From: an uncultured Collinsella sp. | GTDB lineage: Bacteria; Actinomycetota; Coriobacteriia; Coriobacteriales; Coriobacteriaceae | DNA: 64,000 nucleotides | Direction of reading: 5' to 3' | NCBI GenBank assembly: GCA_900767675.1 | Contig: CAAFZX010000044.1 | Location: 62,001 to 126,000, forward strand | Shown: one piece after another, positions 1-6,762 of the stretch | How positions within the stretch are numbered: the first letter of the stretch is position 1 | Layout: each line of letters opens with the position of its first letter | Program-made: the position numbers and the translations under genes | The notes under the pieces: generated by a model | Databases searched by the model: none | The model's input: the letters and a program-made list of their open reading frames with translations, nothing else | What the model was told of the DNA's origin: nothing

Positions 1-449
1 TTGACGCATGCGGTCGGTTCCTCATGCCCCTGTTTACACATGAGGCTGGCGCACGTCAGGCACAGCTGCATGCCGGCGTATGTGTGGATGGCATTGTCGA
101 TGCAGTGGTGTCCCGGCACAAAACAGCCGAGCATTTGGCTGTTGGCGGCGTTGACGATGGCGTCGGCCTTAAGCAGCGTGATGTCGCCACGCCAGACGGC
201 AATGCGATTGCAGTAGGGAAGCGTGCCGGCATCGGTTGCGCCGCCGCGCTCAACAAGCCGCTGCTGCAAGTAGGCATCCTGGATATCGAGCACCTCTGTC
301 GCGAGCGCTTCGGGCGACCGCACGTTTATAAGGGCCCTGAGCAAATCACGCTGCTCGCCGGCTCCGGCGGGAACGGCAATGCCGCGTCCGTCCGCTCGCT
401 CGTTGAGCAATGCATTGATAAGCCAAATACGACGCTCGGCTTGATTCAT
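1..449 (-). CDS. Zn-dependent macrodomain protein (ADP-ribosyl hydrolase type), 3' end cut off
   Basis: This frame starts with ATG at 449, after AGGAGG, and stays open for 149 codons until it runs off the left edge of the window. I translated it directly. The N-terminal half (residues 1-80) is the helical extension seen in SirTM-linked macrodomains, with EQRDLLRALINVR near residue 32. The macrodomain follows: WRGDIT at 86-91, the ADP-ribose-binding NAANS at 100-104, then CFVPGHHCIDNAIH from 109, which carries the Cys/His residues that bind zinc in this subfamily. Members remove ADP-ribose from proteins or process O-acetyl-ADP-ribose. They usually sit beside a lipoylated GcvH-like protein and a sirtuin; any such partners would lie to the left, outside the window. 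Only the family is certain, because the C-terminal half is missing. Confidence 0.85.
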   Translation of the reverse strand, partial: MNQAERRIWLINALLNERADGRGIAVPAGAGEQRDLLRALINVRSPEALATEVLDIQDAYLQQRLVERGGATDAGTLPYCNRIAVWRGDITLLKADAIVNAANSQMLGCFVPGHHCIDNAIHTYAGMQLCLTCASLMCKQGHEEPTACV

Positions 450-536
450 GGCTGACCTCCTGTCCAATTGAGTTGGGCGTGTTTGACAGCAGTGTGCAAC
501 CCGGACCGCTTCTTCAAAAGAAGGCACAAAAAGGTA

Positions 537-567
537 AGCGCCGTGGAGCGGTATGCCCCACGGCGCT
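537..567 (-). terminator. Intrinsic terminator of the HxlR gene
   Basis: A perfect 10-bp stem (537-546 with 558-567, AGCGCCGTGG) closes an 11-nt loop. Read on the minus strand it is followed within a few bases by a run of five T. It lies just past the stop of the regulator at 591-923. Confidence 0.75.
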
Positions 568-590
568 CAATTTGCAAAAGCCCGTAGCTG

Positions 591-923
591 CTAGGAGCTT
601 CGCACAAGCTGCTGGTAGTCGGTGCCCCATTCCACAAGAGAATCGATGATGGGCATAAGGCTTTGACCCAACTCGCTCAGCGCGTATTCGGTACGGATGG
701 GCGTTTCGGGAATGACGGTGCGCGTGATAAGTCCCGCGGCATCCATTTCCTTTAGGTTTGACGAGAGCACCTTTTGACTGATGCCGGGAATAGAGCGATG
801 TAGCGCGTTGAAGCCCAGGGGCTGCTCAATGAGCTGCTGGATGATATAGATTTTCCACTTGTTGCCAAAGAGCTGAAAACACGTAGCGACGGGGCAGGGA
901 GGCAGTTCTTCTTTGGTGAGCAT
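591..923 (-). CDS. HxlR-family winged-helix transcriptional regulator
   Basis: The 110-residue protein has the full HxlR layout: CPVATCFQLFGNKWK at residues 10-24, a winged helix with the recognition region around SIPGISQKVLSSNLKEM, and the wing ending RTEYALSELG. Family members are dimeric DNA-binding proteins that often respond to electrophiles, quinones or redox change through a Cys in this N-terminal CP-x-C segment; both Cys are present (C10, C15). The gene is divergent from the peptide/ferredoxin/radical SAM cassette that starts at 1122, with about 200 bp between them. It is therefore the obvious candidate regulator of that cassette, but this is inferred from position only. A weak GAGG precedes the ATG. 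Confidence 0.88.
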   Translation of the reverse strand: MLTKEELPPCPVATCFQLFGNKWKIYIIQQLIEQPLGFNALHRSIPGISQKVLSSNLKEMDAAGLITRTVIPETPIRTEYALSELGQSLMPIIDSLVEWGTDYQQLVRSS

Positions 924-984
924 GGTAACCTCGCAATCGGGTAGGTTGCTTGCATTATCGCAGCTGCTGGCGCCCGCGGCTACA

Positions 985-1002
985 ACTTACTTTTTGGTAA
1001 CT
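985..1002. promoter_or_regulatory. Possible HxlR operator in the divergent intergenic region
   Basis: ACTTACTTTTTGGTAACT is an imperfect palindrome with TTAC and GTAA half-sites, placed between the HxlR gene and the divergent RiPP-like cassette. HxlR dimers bind palindromes of about this length. The rest of the 924-1121 gap holds a 7-bp GC hairpin at 1081-1102 in the leader of the small peptide gene. I assign no promoter with confidence. Confidence 0.35.
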
Positions 1003-1121
1003 GGCTAATAGATTAGTGCCTTCTTTTGGGTGGGGTGCATTCCTCGCATGATGTGCTTAGGCGCAAAAGCGTCTACGTCCGGGCGGCTTCGCCCAGCCGC
1101 CCCCAATCGAAAGGAATTGCC

Positions 1122-1256
1122 ATGTCCGAGAATCTCGAGAACGTTGCCGCCTTCGCTTCTTGCGGTACCGCCGATCCCGCCCCTGCCTGCGGCTCCGCCG
1201 ATCCCAAGGCCGCGCCGGCCTGTGGCACCGCTTGCGGCGCTGCGGACGCTCAGTAA
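1122..1256 (+). CDS. Cys-rich 44-residue peptide, probable RiPP precursor (ACGX-repeat type)
   Basis: ATG at 1122 follows AAAGGAATTGCC. The 44-residue product has a short acidic leader (MSENLENVAAFAS) and then four x-Cys-Gly-x motifs: SCGT, ACGS, ACGT and ACGA, with Cys at 14, 23, 34 and 38. The rest is mostly Ala, Pro, Asp and Gly. Such a peptide, 24 bp upstream of an FMN/ferredoxin protein and next to a radical SAM/SPASM enzyme, fits a ribosomally made, post-translationally modified peptide. I recall a radical SAM class called the 'ACGX system' whose partner peptides have this repeat. The Cys residues are the expected sites of modification, perhaps as thioethers; this is inference. No cleavage protease or exporter is visible in the cassette. 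Confidence 0.72.
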   Translation: MSENLENVAAFASCGTADPAPACGSADPKAAPACGTACGAADAQ

Positions 1257-1280
1257 GCAATCGCTAGGAGGGGACTCGTA

Positions 1281-1901
1281 ATGGATGCTCAGACTTGTCT
1301 CAAGAAGATGCAGCTTGCCGGGACGCTCTCGCTGGCAACTGTGGACGAAAATGGCGCGCCGCAAATTCGCTGCGTGAGCGCTGTACATTACGAGTCCCGC
1401 GCCATCTACTTCCTCACGGCGCGCGGCAAGGAGATGGCCCGCCAGCTTATGGCCGATGGGCGCGTCCAAACGCTCGTCCACACGCGGTTTAACGAAATGA
1501 TTCGCATGTCCGGCGTTGCCACTCCCGCCTTGGATTCCGAGCAAGTTTACTGGCGTGACGTTATTTATGCCGAGCAGCCGTATCTTGCCAACGTTTATCC
1601 CGGTGATACGCGTGATATCAACACTATCTTTAAGGTCGAAAACATCGTGCTCGACTACTTTAACCTTGGGGTTCGTCCTATTGAGCGCGCTGTCTTTACC
1701 CTAGACGAGGACATGGCGTCCGCGCCCGTTAAGGGTTTTCGTATTGATTCCGATGCGTGTATCGGTTGCGGTACCTGTCTTGAGCACTGTCCGCAGAAGT
1801 GCATCGAGCCGGGTGACTCGTATCGCATAGAGCCTGAGCACTGCTTGCACTGTGGCGCCTGTGAAGAGAATTGCCCCGTCGGCGCCGTTGAGCGCCTGTA
1901 G
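1281..1901 (+). CDS. Pyridoxamine-phosphate-oxidase-like FMN domain fused to a 2[4Fe-4S] ferredoxin
   Basis: The start is ATG 1281 behind AGGAGG. Residues 1-130 resemble the FMN-binding split barrel of the PNPOx-like family (GTLSLATVDENGAPQIRCVS near 14-33). Residues 155-206 form a bacterial ferredoxin with two CX2CX2CX3C clusters: C160, C163, C166, C170 and C188, C191, C194, C198, each with a Pro after the fourth Cys. The protein should pass electrons between FMN and iron-sulfur centres in the cytoplasm. It sits between the Cys-rich peptide and the radical SAM enzyme, and 45 bp separate it from the latter. It may supply electrons to that enzyme or act on the peptide's redox state. A stand-alone flavin reductase role cannot be excluded. 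Confidence 0.85.
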   Translation: MDAQTCLKKMQLAGTLSLATVDENGAPQIRCVSAVHYESRAIYFLTARGKEMARQLMADGRVQTLVHTRFNEMIRMSGVATPALDSEQVYWRDVIYAEQPYLANVYPGDTRDINTIFKVENIVLDYFNLGVRPIERAVFTLDEDMASAPVKGFRIDSDACIGCGTCLEHCPQKCIEPGDSYRIEPEHCLHCGACEENCPVGAVERL

Positions 1902-1946
1902 CCCAATACCGTCATCAATTTGAACATCGACCAAGGGAGTCCCACG

Positions 1947-2993
1947 ATGCAAAAGCCCGCGTTTGCCTTCCAGTGGCATATTACGAATGAATGCGATCAG
2001 CGTTGCAAACATTGCTATATCTTCGCCAACGGTGCCTGCGCTGGTTTTAAGCGCATGCCGTGGGAGCAGATGGTCGAGGTCGTCGATCAGGCCCAGGCCC
2101 TCTGCGAACGCATCGGTCGTCAGCCGTACTTTTACGTTACGGGCGGTGACCCCATACTCCATCCCGATTTTTGGCGCCTTGCCGAGCTTTTGCACGAGCG
2201 GGGTTTTATGTGGTGCGTGATGGGCAATCCGTTCCATCTGACCGACGAGGTCTGCGCCCGCATGAAAGAGTTGGGATGCCGCAAATACCAGCTCTCGCTC
2301 GATGGACTCGAGAAAACGCACGATTACTTCCGTAAGCCCGGCTCGTTTGTCGAGACCTTGCGTGCGATTGGGTGCCTTAAGCGCGCGGGTATCTGGGTTG
2401 CCGTTATGAACACGGTTTCGAGTATGAATGCCGCCGAGCTGCCGCAGCTCATTGACCTTGTGGCAAGCCTCGAAGTCGACGTGTTCGCTTTTGGACGATA
2501 CTGCCCCACCTCGGGCCAAAAGCGTGATGAGTTCCATCTGGAGCCGCTGGAATATCGCGACGTGCTGCTGGCCGCGCAAGAGCGTATGGAGTTTCACCAG
2601 GCTGCGGGCTGCAAAACGTTCTTCCAGCTCAAAGATCACCTGTGGACGCTTCTTTTGTGGGAGCAGGGCAAGTTCACCATTCCCACGAGCGCCAAGCCCG
2701 GCATGATCTATGACGGCTGCCATTGCGGTACGGGCCATATGACGGTGCTGCCTACGGGCGACGTCTATGCATGTCGTCGCATGGAGAGCAAGGTGGGTAA
2801 CGTTGCCGAGAACTCGCTCGAGGAGCTGTTCTTTTCGCCGCAGATGGAAGCAAAGCGCGACTTTAAAAAGTTCAAGAAGTGCTCCAAATGCGAACTTTTT
2901 GGCTGGTGCCGCGGCTGCCCCGCTGTGACGTATGGCTACACAGGCGATATGTACGAAGCCGATCCTCAGTGCTGGAAAGAGATCGAGGAATAG
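1947..2993 (+). CDS. Radical SAM/SPASM peptide-modifying enzyme
   Basis: The 348-residue protein begins at ATG 1947 after AAGGGAG; an in-frame TTG 27 bp upstream has no ribosome site. Residues 16-23 are CDQRCKHC, the CX3CX2C motif that binds the SAM-cleaving [4Fe-4S] cluster. The partial TIM barrel carries YVTGGDP near 69-75. The C-terminus is a SPASM region with Cys at about 258, 260, 276, 312, 315, 321, 324 and 342, enough for two auxiliary clusters. SPASM enzymes usually modify peptides, making thioether or carbon-carbon links. The neighbouring 44-residue Cys-rich peptide is the likely substrate. The distinction from a heme-pathway or anaerobic sulfatase-maturing enzyme rests on this context. 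The bond formed is unknown. Confidence 0.85.
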   Translation: MQKPAFAFQWHITNECDQRCKHCYIFANGACAGFKRMPWEQMVEVVDQAQALCERIGRQPYFYVTGGDPILHPDFWRLAELLHERGFMWCVMGNPFHLTDEVCARMKELGCRKYQLSLDGLEKTHDYFRKPGSFVETLRAIGCLKRAGIWVAVMNTVSSMNAAELPQLIDLVASLEVDVFAFGRYCPTSGQKRDEFHLEPLEYRDVLLAAQERMEFHQAAGCKTFFQLKDHLWTLLLWEQGKFTIPTSAKPGMIYDGCHCGTGHMTVLPTGDVYACRRMESKVGNVAENSLEELFFSPQMEAKRDFKKFKKCSKCELFGWCRGCPAVTYGYTGDMYEADPQCWKEIEE

Positions 2994-3019
2994 GATCGCC
3001 GTGTCATCGGGTAGTCGTT

Positions 3020-3170
3020 GGGGACGTTCTTTAACGACTACTCATTTAAGTGCGTCCCCAATGAGCGGTTGTGAGGGACCCACGCAAAAAGCTGTACGCC
3101 AGCATCCTAAGATGTCGAAAAATGTCGACTTTGGATGCTGACATACACGTTTGGGTTCGGCGGGGGACTA
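3020..3170. repeat. Composite palindromic repeat, left copy
   Basis: Two modules lie side by side. At 3020-3059 GGGGACGTTCTT pairs imperfectly with TTAAGTGCGTCCCC around an ACGACTACTC-type loop. The second module, to 3170, contains a decayed hairpin with GCCAGCATCC opposite GGATGCTGAC. The stretch 3038-3170 is about 93% identical to 5309-5440, so these are direct repeats about 2.27 kb apart. Homology stops exactly at CTA 3168-3170, which is the stop codon (TAG, minus strand) of the antitoxin-like gene. Confidence 0.8.
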
Positions 3171-3434
3171 GGCAATCATTGCATCGAGCGTAATGAGCTC
3201 CCTGATCCGCTCTGTGCGTGTCTGCCCATGACGCTTTGCCTTTGCGTCAAACGCCTCAAGAACCGATTCACCCACGCGTGCCGACAAAACAACGCTCGGC
3301 TCATCGGAGATCGGCGGCCTCCCTAACTTGATGGTGCGGCCCTTTGGCCACTCATCTTTTTCGTATGCCTCTGCTGCCTTTTCCAGCTCTCCGGGAGCAA
3401 ATCCCATCATCTCCTCGAGCTGCTTAGCGTCCAT
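3168..3434 (-). CDS. Antitoxin-like protein with ribbon-helix-helix-type C-terminus
   Basis: I chose ATG 3434 (88 residues) because GGAGG lies just before it; the longer open frame has no ribosome site. The N-terminus is acidic and helical. The C-terminal part, from about residue 48, reads SVVLSARVGESVLEAFDAKA and continues into a basic helix, as in ribbon-helix-helix antitoxins that bind DNA as dimers. It follows the toxin-like gene by 8 bp. In BrnTA-type modules the toxin gene also precedes an RHH antitoxin that represses the operon. A near-perfect palindrome lies upstream of the pair. Family assignment is from pattern only. Confidence 0.6.
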   Translation of the reverse strand: MDAKQLEEMMGFAPGELEKAAEAYEKDEWPKGRTIKLGRPPISDEPSVVLSARVGESVLEAFDAKAKRHGQTRTERIRELITLDAMIA

Positions 3435-3442
3435 AGCGCCTC

Positions 3443-3709
3443 CTATCGATCGACCCCGATTTCCCTGAGCACCTTGTGCGTAGGAGGGACAAGGGCGTGG
3501 TAAATGATGTAGCCATCTCGATTGGGACAATATCGAGCGATGAGCTCCATGAGACGGCTTCTTCCATCAAGTCCAACGAGAACGTAATCGATACCTCCAT
3601 TTTCAAGATCACGCCTGAACCATGCGAACGCGGAGTTCCAGGCGCATGTAATATCCGTCTCCGTCAGCCCGTGCTTGAGGGCGTGGGGGTGGATTGCGAT
3701 GAGCTCCAT
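3443..3709 (-). CDS. Toxin-like protein of a BrnT-like toxin-antitoxin pair
   Basis: Start ATG 3709 (88 residues) has GAGAGG five bases upstream. An in-frame ATG at 3745 lies inside the operator palindrome and lacks a ribosome site. The sequence shows ELIAIHPHALKHGLTETDI, an AW(N) helix, then YVLVGLDGRSRLMELIA and a final IIYHALVPPTHKVLREIG. This layout (HA..HG, GxDxxGR..E, HA..P..K) recalls BrnT-like small ribonuclease toxins common in actinobacteria. Catalytic residues cannot be fixed from this alone. It forms a two-gene operon with the antitoxin-like gene at 3168-3434. The pair and the next gene sit between two direct repeats. Confidence 0.6.
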   Translation of the reverse strand: MELIAIHPHALKHGLTETDITCAWNSAFAWFRRDLENGGIDYVLVGLDGRSRLMELIARYCPNRDGYIIYHALVPPTHKVLREIGVDR

Positions 3710-3720
3710 AAGGGCCTCTC

Positions 3721-3748
3721 TTTTTGTATACAGTTTTGTAGACAAAAA
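3721..3748. promoter_or_regulatory. Palindromic operator of the toxin-antitoxin-like operon
   Basis: TTTTTGTATACA (3721-3732) and TGTAGACAAAAA (3737-3748) are inverted repeats with one mismatch in 12 and a 4-bp spacer. The site ends 11 bp upstream of the toxin start codon. An autoregulating RHH antitoxin would be expected to bind here. Confidence 0.65.
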
Positions 3749-3766
3749 TGCAAGCAGTTAATAGGG

Positions 3767-5053
3767 TTAAGCAGCCTGTTTTGATTGGACTTCTCGATGT
3801 GAAATTGGCACCGGAGGCTCCAGCACTTCTTCGCTTCTCAGCTCGGAATGTGAGCGTCCGTTGAACTCCCAGAGGGGAGCGTCTTCATAGATTATCGAGA
3901 GGAGCTTGGAGACCTCGGGTGTTTTCTTGCGTTCATAAAGCTCGGGTCGTACGACAATCAATAAGAAAGCTGCGTCTTCGGCAATTTGCTGGGCTGTCGG
4001 CATACCGTTGAGTCCAACGGAACGCAAAAGCTTTGTCATGATGAAATCGAACTCATCTTCTCTTGCATGGAAATCAGATGCCTTGAGCTCAGGGTCTCTC
4101 AGGACGTACTGCTTGAGTCGTTCGACAGATCGACTGCACTTTATATGCCCGCAGATGACTCCGTCATAGCTGAGCCTTCTGATTGGAAGACGTTCGTGAC
4201 CGGCGAAGATGGCTGCTACTCTGATGCCAACGCGCCGTTCGCGCAGCGCGCGCATCTCACCGGTGTATTCGCTGCGCCGTTCATATTTTCGATAGGAGTA
4301 TCCGTAGTCATCATAGTAATAAGGGGCTTCATCAACAGCGTCATCGAGCTCTGGCGCTATGAGATAGAGTTTTCTATCTCTGGATATAATGCAGGGATTG
4401 TCGATTTGTCCCGATTCGTTCCTGATTTGCCAAATAGTCTCATTTATCTCAAATCTCGAGACTGGATTGGGGGCACAGGAGTTGTAGAGCTCAATAAGTT
4501 CATCGAGTGAAATGATTCCACAGGCATCTGTGTAGGCGCGGGCGAAGCGCCGTACTTCTTGATTTGATTCAAGCACACGGCGCTCCCAAGCATCCAAAGT
4601 GTCCTGCGGACTTCGATAGCGGGCATGACGATCGATGCGCAACGCGCTCCAATGGTTATCCGCGGCAACGTTCATCAGATCTAAGCGCAGATCTTTGTCG
4701 GCGATGTGAGCGAGCGACTGATAGTGTTCCAGATCAAGCTCCGGTCGAAAACCCATGTCTTCCGGAACAATTCGTGCGAGCTTTATGCAACGCTTGAGAT
4801 AAGTCGGGCCCAGGCTTGGGCTAAAGTGCTGCTTGAGGTGGCAAGCGATGGGCGAGAGTAAGCCATTGAGATTGGAGATGGGGTATCCGGCAATCTCTTG
4901 CTCGAGACGGCGCCCGATGAGCAGAGCCCCTTCCAAAGAGGTCTCATGGTTGATACCTCTCTGGCCGAGGTGTTTGGCCTCGACAATCCTGCTGATATCT
5001 GAGCAGGTGTTTGAAATAATGTCGGGTGAAAGGGTTGGAATCTTTTTAGCCAT
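3767..5053 (-). CDS. Unrecognised 428-residue protein; N-terminus faintly like the DUF1016/YhcG helical domain
   Basis: ATG 5053 follows AGGAG. I do not recognise the family with confidence. Residues 15-110 are helical, with LIGRRLEQEI and later GPTYLKRCIKLARIVPED, which recalls the N-terminal DUF1016 domain of YhcG-type proteins. The PDDEXK nuclease half of those proteins is not evident. The middle (about 190-270) is rich in Tyr, Asp and Glu, including DEAPYYYDDYGYSYRKYERR. The C-terminal third is basic and helical. There is no signal peptide and no membrane segment. Codon use looks less GC-biased than in the flanking housekeeping genes. It lies upstream of the toxin-antitoxin-like pair on the same strand, inside the repeat-bounded segment, so a mobile defence or stability function is possible but unproven. 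Confidence 0.55.
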   Translation of the reverse strand: MAKKIPTLSPDIISNTCSDISRIVEAKHLGQRGINHETSLEGALLIGRRLEQEIAGYPISNLNGLLSPIACHLKQHFSPSLGPTYLKRCIKLARIVPEDMGFRPELDLEHYQSLAHIADKDLRLDLMNVAADNHWSALRIDRHARYRSPQDTLDAWERRVLESNQEVRRFARAYTDACGIISLDELIELYNSCAPNPVSRFEINETIWQIRNESGQIDNPCIISRDRKLYLIAPELDDAVDEAPYYYDDYGYSYRKYERRSEYTGEMRALRERRVGIRVAAIFAGHERLPIRRLSYDGVICGHIKCSRSVERLKQYVLRDPELKASDFHAREDEFDFIMTKLLRSVGLNGMPTAQQIAEDAAFLLIVVRPELYERKKTPEVSKLLSIIYEDAPLWEFNGRSHSELRSEEVLEPPVPISHREVQSKQAA

Positions 5054-5308
5054 AACGATGCACTCCTGTGTGACTCACGGATAACGGAAACGTTTGGTTG
5101 TGAGTGCCGTTCTTTGATGGCGACGGCGAACAGGAGCGCAACCTGTCTGAGATGGACGAGTGCAGTAACCACCGATCTTACTTACCGAGCTCGCTCCAGC
5201 GTGTCATTGGGGACCTCCGCGGGATCTCTCGACCAGTCTCATGCCTTGAGGCGAGTATAGCATATAAGCAAACGTATGTTCTATAAATTTGAGAAACTGA
5301 ATTCCTAC

Positions 5309-5487
5309 CTACTCATTTAAGTACGTCCCCAATGAGCGGTTGTGAGGGACCCACGCAAAAAAGCTGTATGCCAGCATCCAAAGATGTCGAAAAAAGTCGA
5401 CTTTGGATGCTGGCGTACATGTTTGGGTTCGGCGGGGCTAGTTATTTGAGGGACGTTCTTAAACGACTACTCATTTAAGTGCGTCCC
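5309..5487. repeat. Composite palindromic repeat, right copy
   Basis: 5309-5440 matches 3038-3170 at about 93%. In this copy the central hairpin is intact: GCCAGCATCCAAAG pairs perfectly with CTTTGGATGCTGGC around TCGA-containing loop sequence. A further module at 5450-5487 repeats GGGACGTTCTTAAA and TTTAAGTGCGTCCC. The rest of the 5054-5496 gap (5054-5308) shows only AT-richer sequence with no supported gene. Confidence 0.8.
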
Positions 5488-5496
5488 CAATGAGTA

Positions 5497-5742
5497 CTAG
5501 AGCAGGTTCTTCTGTGCCCAGGTGATGATGTCACTCGATTCGTAGAGTGGCTCGCCGTCAATGAACAGGCAGGGGACCTGGCGCTTGCCGCCGACGGCGA
5601 TGAGCGTCTGCTCGGCATCGGGGTCGGTCGAGATATTGCGCTCGGAGATGGTCACACCGTTATCGGCCAAAAAGCGCTTGACCTTTATGCAATACGGGCA
5701 GCCGGTCATAACGTACAGCTCGAGCTTATGATCAGTAGCCAT
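5497..5742 (-). CDS. Glutaredoxin-like protein (GST N-terminal type thioredoxin fold)
   Basis: The 81-residue frame from ATG 5742, with GGAGACC just upstream, carries a Cys-x-x-Cys active site, GCPYCIKV, at the end of the first strand. It also has VPCLFIDGEPLYESSDI, the cis-Pro and substrate-binding segment of glutaredoxins and GST N-terminal domains. It probably reduces protein or low-molecular-weight disulfides in the cytoplasm. It is 51 bp downstream of the XRE/TipAS regulator on the same strand, so the two may be co-transcribed. The longer open frame to 5790 is not used here because its start has no ribosome site. Confidence 0.85.
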   Translation of the reverse strand: MATDHKLELYVMTGCPYCIKVKRFLADNGVTISERNISTDPDAEQTLIAVGGKRQVPCLFIDGEPLYESSDIITWAQKNLL

Positions 5743-5793
5743 AGGTCTCCAATCGGTTGGGGTTTCGATTGAAATACCCAAAGCCGCCACGGT

Positions 5794-6621
5794 CTATGCG
5801 CGCGTCAACGACGACTCGATCGCCTGAACCAGAAGCGCCGTGGCGCCGGTGCCGCAGGGCTTGTCGTAGTAGTCGATAAAGCGCTGGTCGGCCAGATAGC
5901 CGTGAGCGAGGCCCAGGTATGCGTCGTCTTGGGGCTGGTGTCCCCAGTTAAGGCCAATCCAGCGACGATGCATCGCAACAAGTTTTTGGGCCTCACTGCT
6001 CTTGGGGTCGCCGTCGCCCATGGCAATCGAGAGCTGACCTAGAATAGCGCGTTCAAGTTCCTTCATGTCGTTCCATGTCTCGGGGTCCATGTCCAGCAGT
6101 GCTTCGTTTGCTGCGTCGATCGCCTCGTCGCCGTAGCGCACCCGCGCCTCGGCGCCGTAGCGCTCCTCGTTTTCCTGCACGGTGCGCCAGCGCTCCAGTT
6201 GCGGCAGGACGGCGCCCATGAGTGAGACGGCTTCGTCGAGCGACATACCGGTGTTTTGCGCCAGCCGCGGGGCACAGTCCTCGATCATCGCCTCCATCGT
6301 GGTTTCGTAAGTGTACTCGCCGTGGTCGTAGCACCACTTGCAGTAATGGTCGTTCGCGGTGCCCGCGGCATCGGTGCCGCAGTCGTCGGGCGTGAGTAGC
6401 ATGCCGCAGCTCTGACAATAGTGCTCGGGCATTTCGAGCAGATGAGACAGTGGCTCGCCGGTCACGGCGGCAATGAGCTTCATCATGTCTATGCCCGGTG
6501 TGACCTCGCCGCGTTCCCAACGGCTGATGGCCTGGCGTGTGACGAAGAGCTTGGCGGCGAGCTGCTCTTGGGTAAGGTGATGGGCGCGACGGACAGCGAT
6601 AAGCTTTTCTGCAAAGGCCAT
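5794..6621 (-). CDS. XRE HTH / zinc-ribbon / TipAS ligand-sensing regulator
   Basis: The 275-residue protein has three parts. Residues 4-58 are a Cro/C1-type helix-turn-helix (LTQEQLAAKLFVTRQAISRWERG). Residues 67-100 are a four-Cys zinc ribbon, YCQSCGMLL with a second Cys pair in HYCKWCYDHGEY. From about 145 to 270 is a TipAS-like domain ending in the typical GLAHGYLADQRFIDYYD and GATALLVQAI. TipAS domains bind thiopeptides or other hydrophobic ligands and are usually attached to MerR-type HTHs, so attachment to an XRE HTH is a less common arrangement. The gene diverges from trmO across 141 bp. The adjacent glutaredoxin-like gene is a plausible target. The ligand is unknown. Confidence 0.82.
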   Translation of the reverse strand: MAFAEKLIAVRRAHHLTQEQLAAKLFVTRQAISRWERGEVTPGIDMMKLIAAVTGEPLSHLLEMPEHYCQSCGMLLTPDDCGTDAAGTANDHYCKWCYDHGEYTYETTMEAMIEDCAPRLAQNTGMSLDEAVSLMGAVLPQLERWRTVQENEERYGAEARVRYGDEAIDAANEALLDMDPETWNDMKELERAILGQLSIAMGDGDPKSSEAQKLVAMHRRWIGLNWGHQPQDDAYLGLAHGYLADQRFIDYYDKPCGTGATALLVQAIESSLTRA

Positions 6622-6749
6622 AACGGCTCCTTTCTGCTGGTTGATGGCTTAAGCATACGCGGCAGCAGGCGCCCTTCCAAGCAACCGTTGGTTGCACGAC
6701 GGGGGACCGCGGCGAAGAATTGCGTGCCACGCCCCACACCTCCATGCCG

Positions 6750-6755
6750 TACAAT
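6750..6755 (+). promoter_or_regulatory. -10 element (TACAAT) of a probable leaderless trmO transcript
   Basis: TACAAT ends only 7 bp before ATG 6763, so transcription would begin at or next to that codon. No Shine-Dalgarno sequence precedes either ATG here. No convincing -35 hexamer lies at 16-18 bp. Confidence 0.45.
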
Positions 6756-6762
6756 GACCGGC

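Noticed and set aside
24..455. Plus-strand 143-residue frame
   Set aside because: The minus-strand frame over the same bases encodes a clear macrodomain with a good ribosome site; the plus-strand frame has neither.
3986..4510. Plus-strand 174-residue frame inside 3767-5053
   Set aside because: No ribosome site and no family similarity; the minus-strand frame is longer and has AGGAG.
3020..5487. Prophage or IS element as the island
   Set aside because: No transposase, integrase or phage gene is seen between or beside the repeats.
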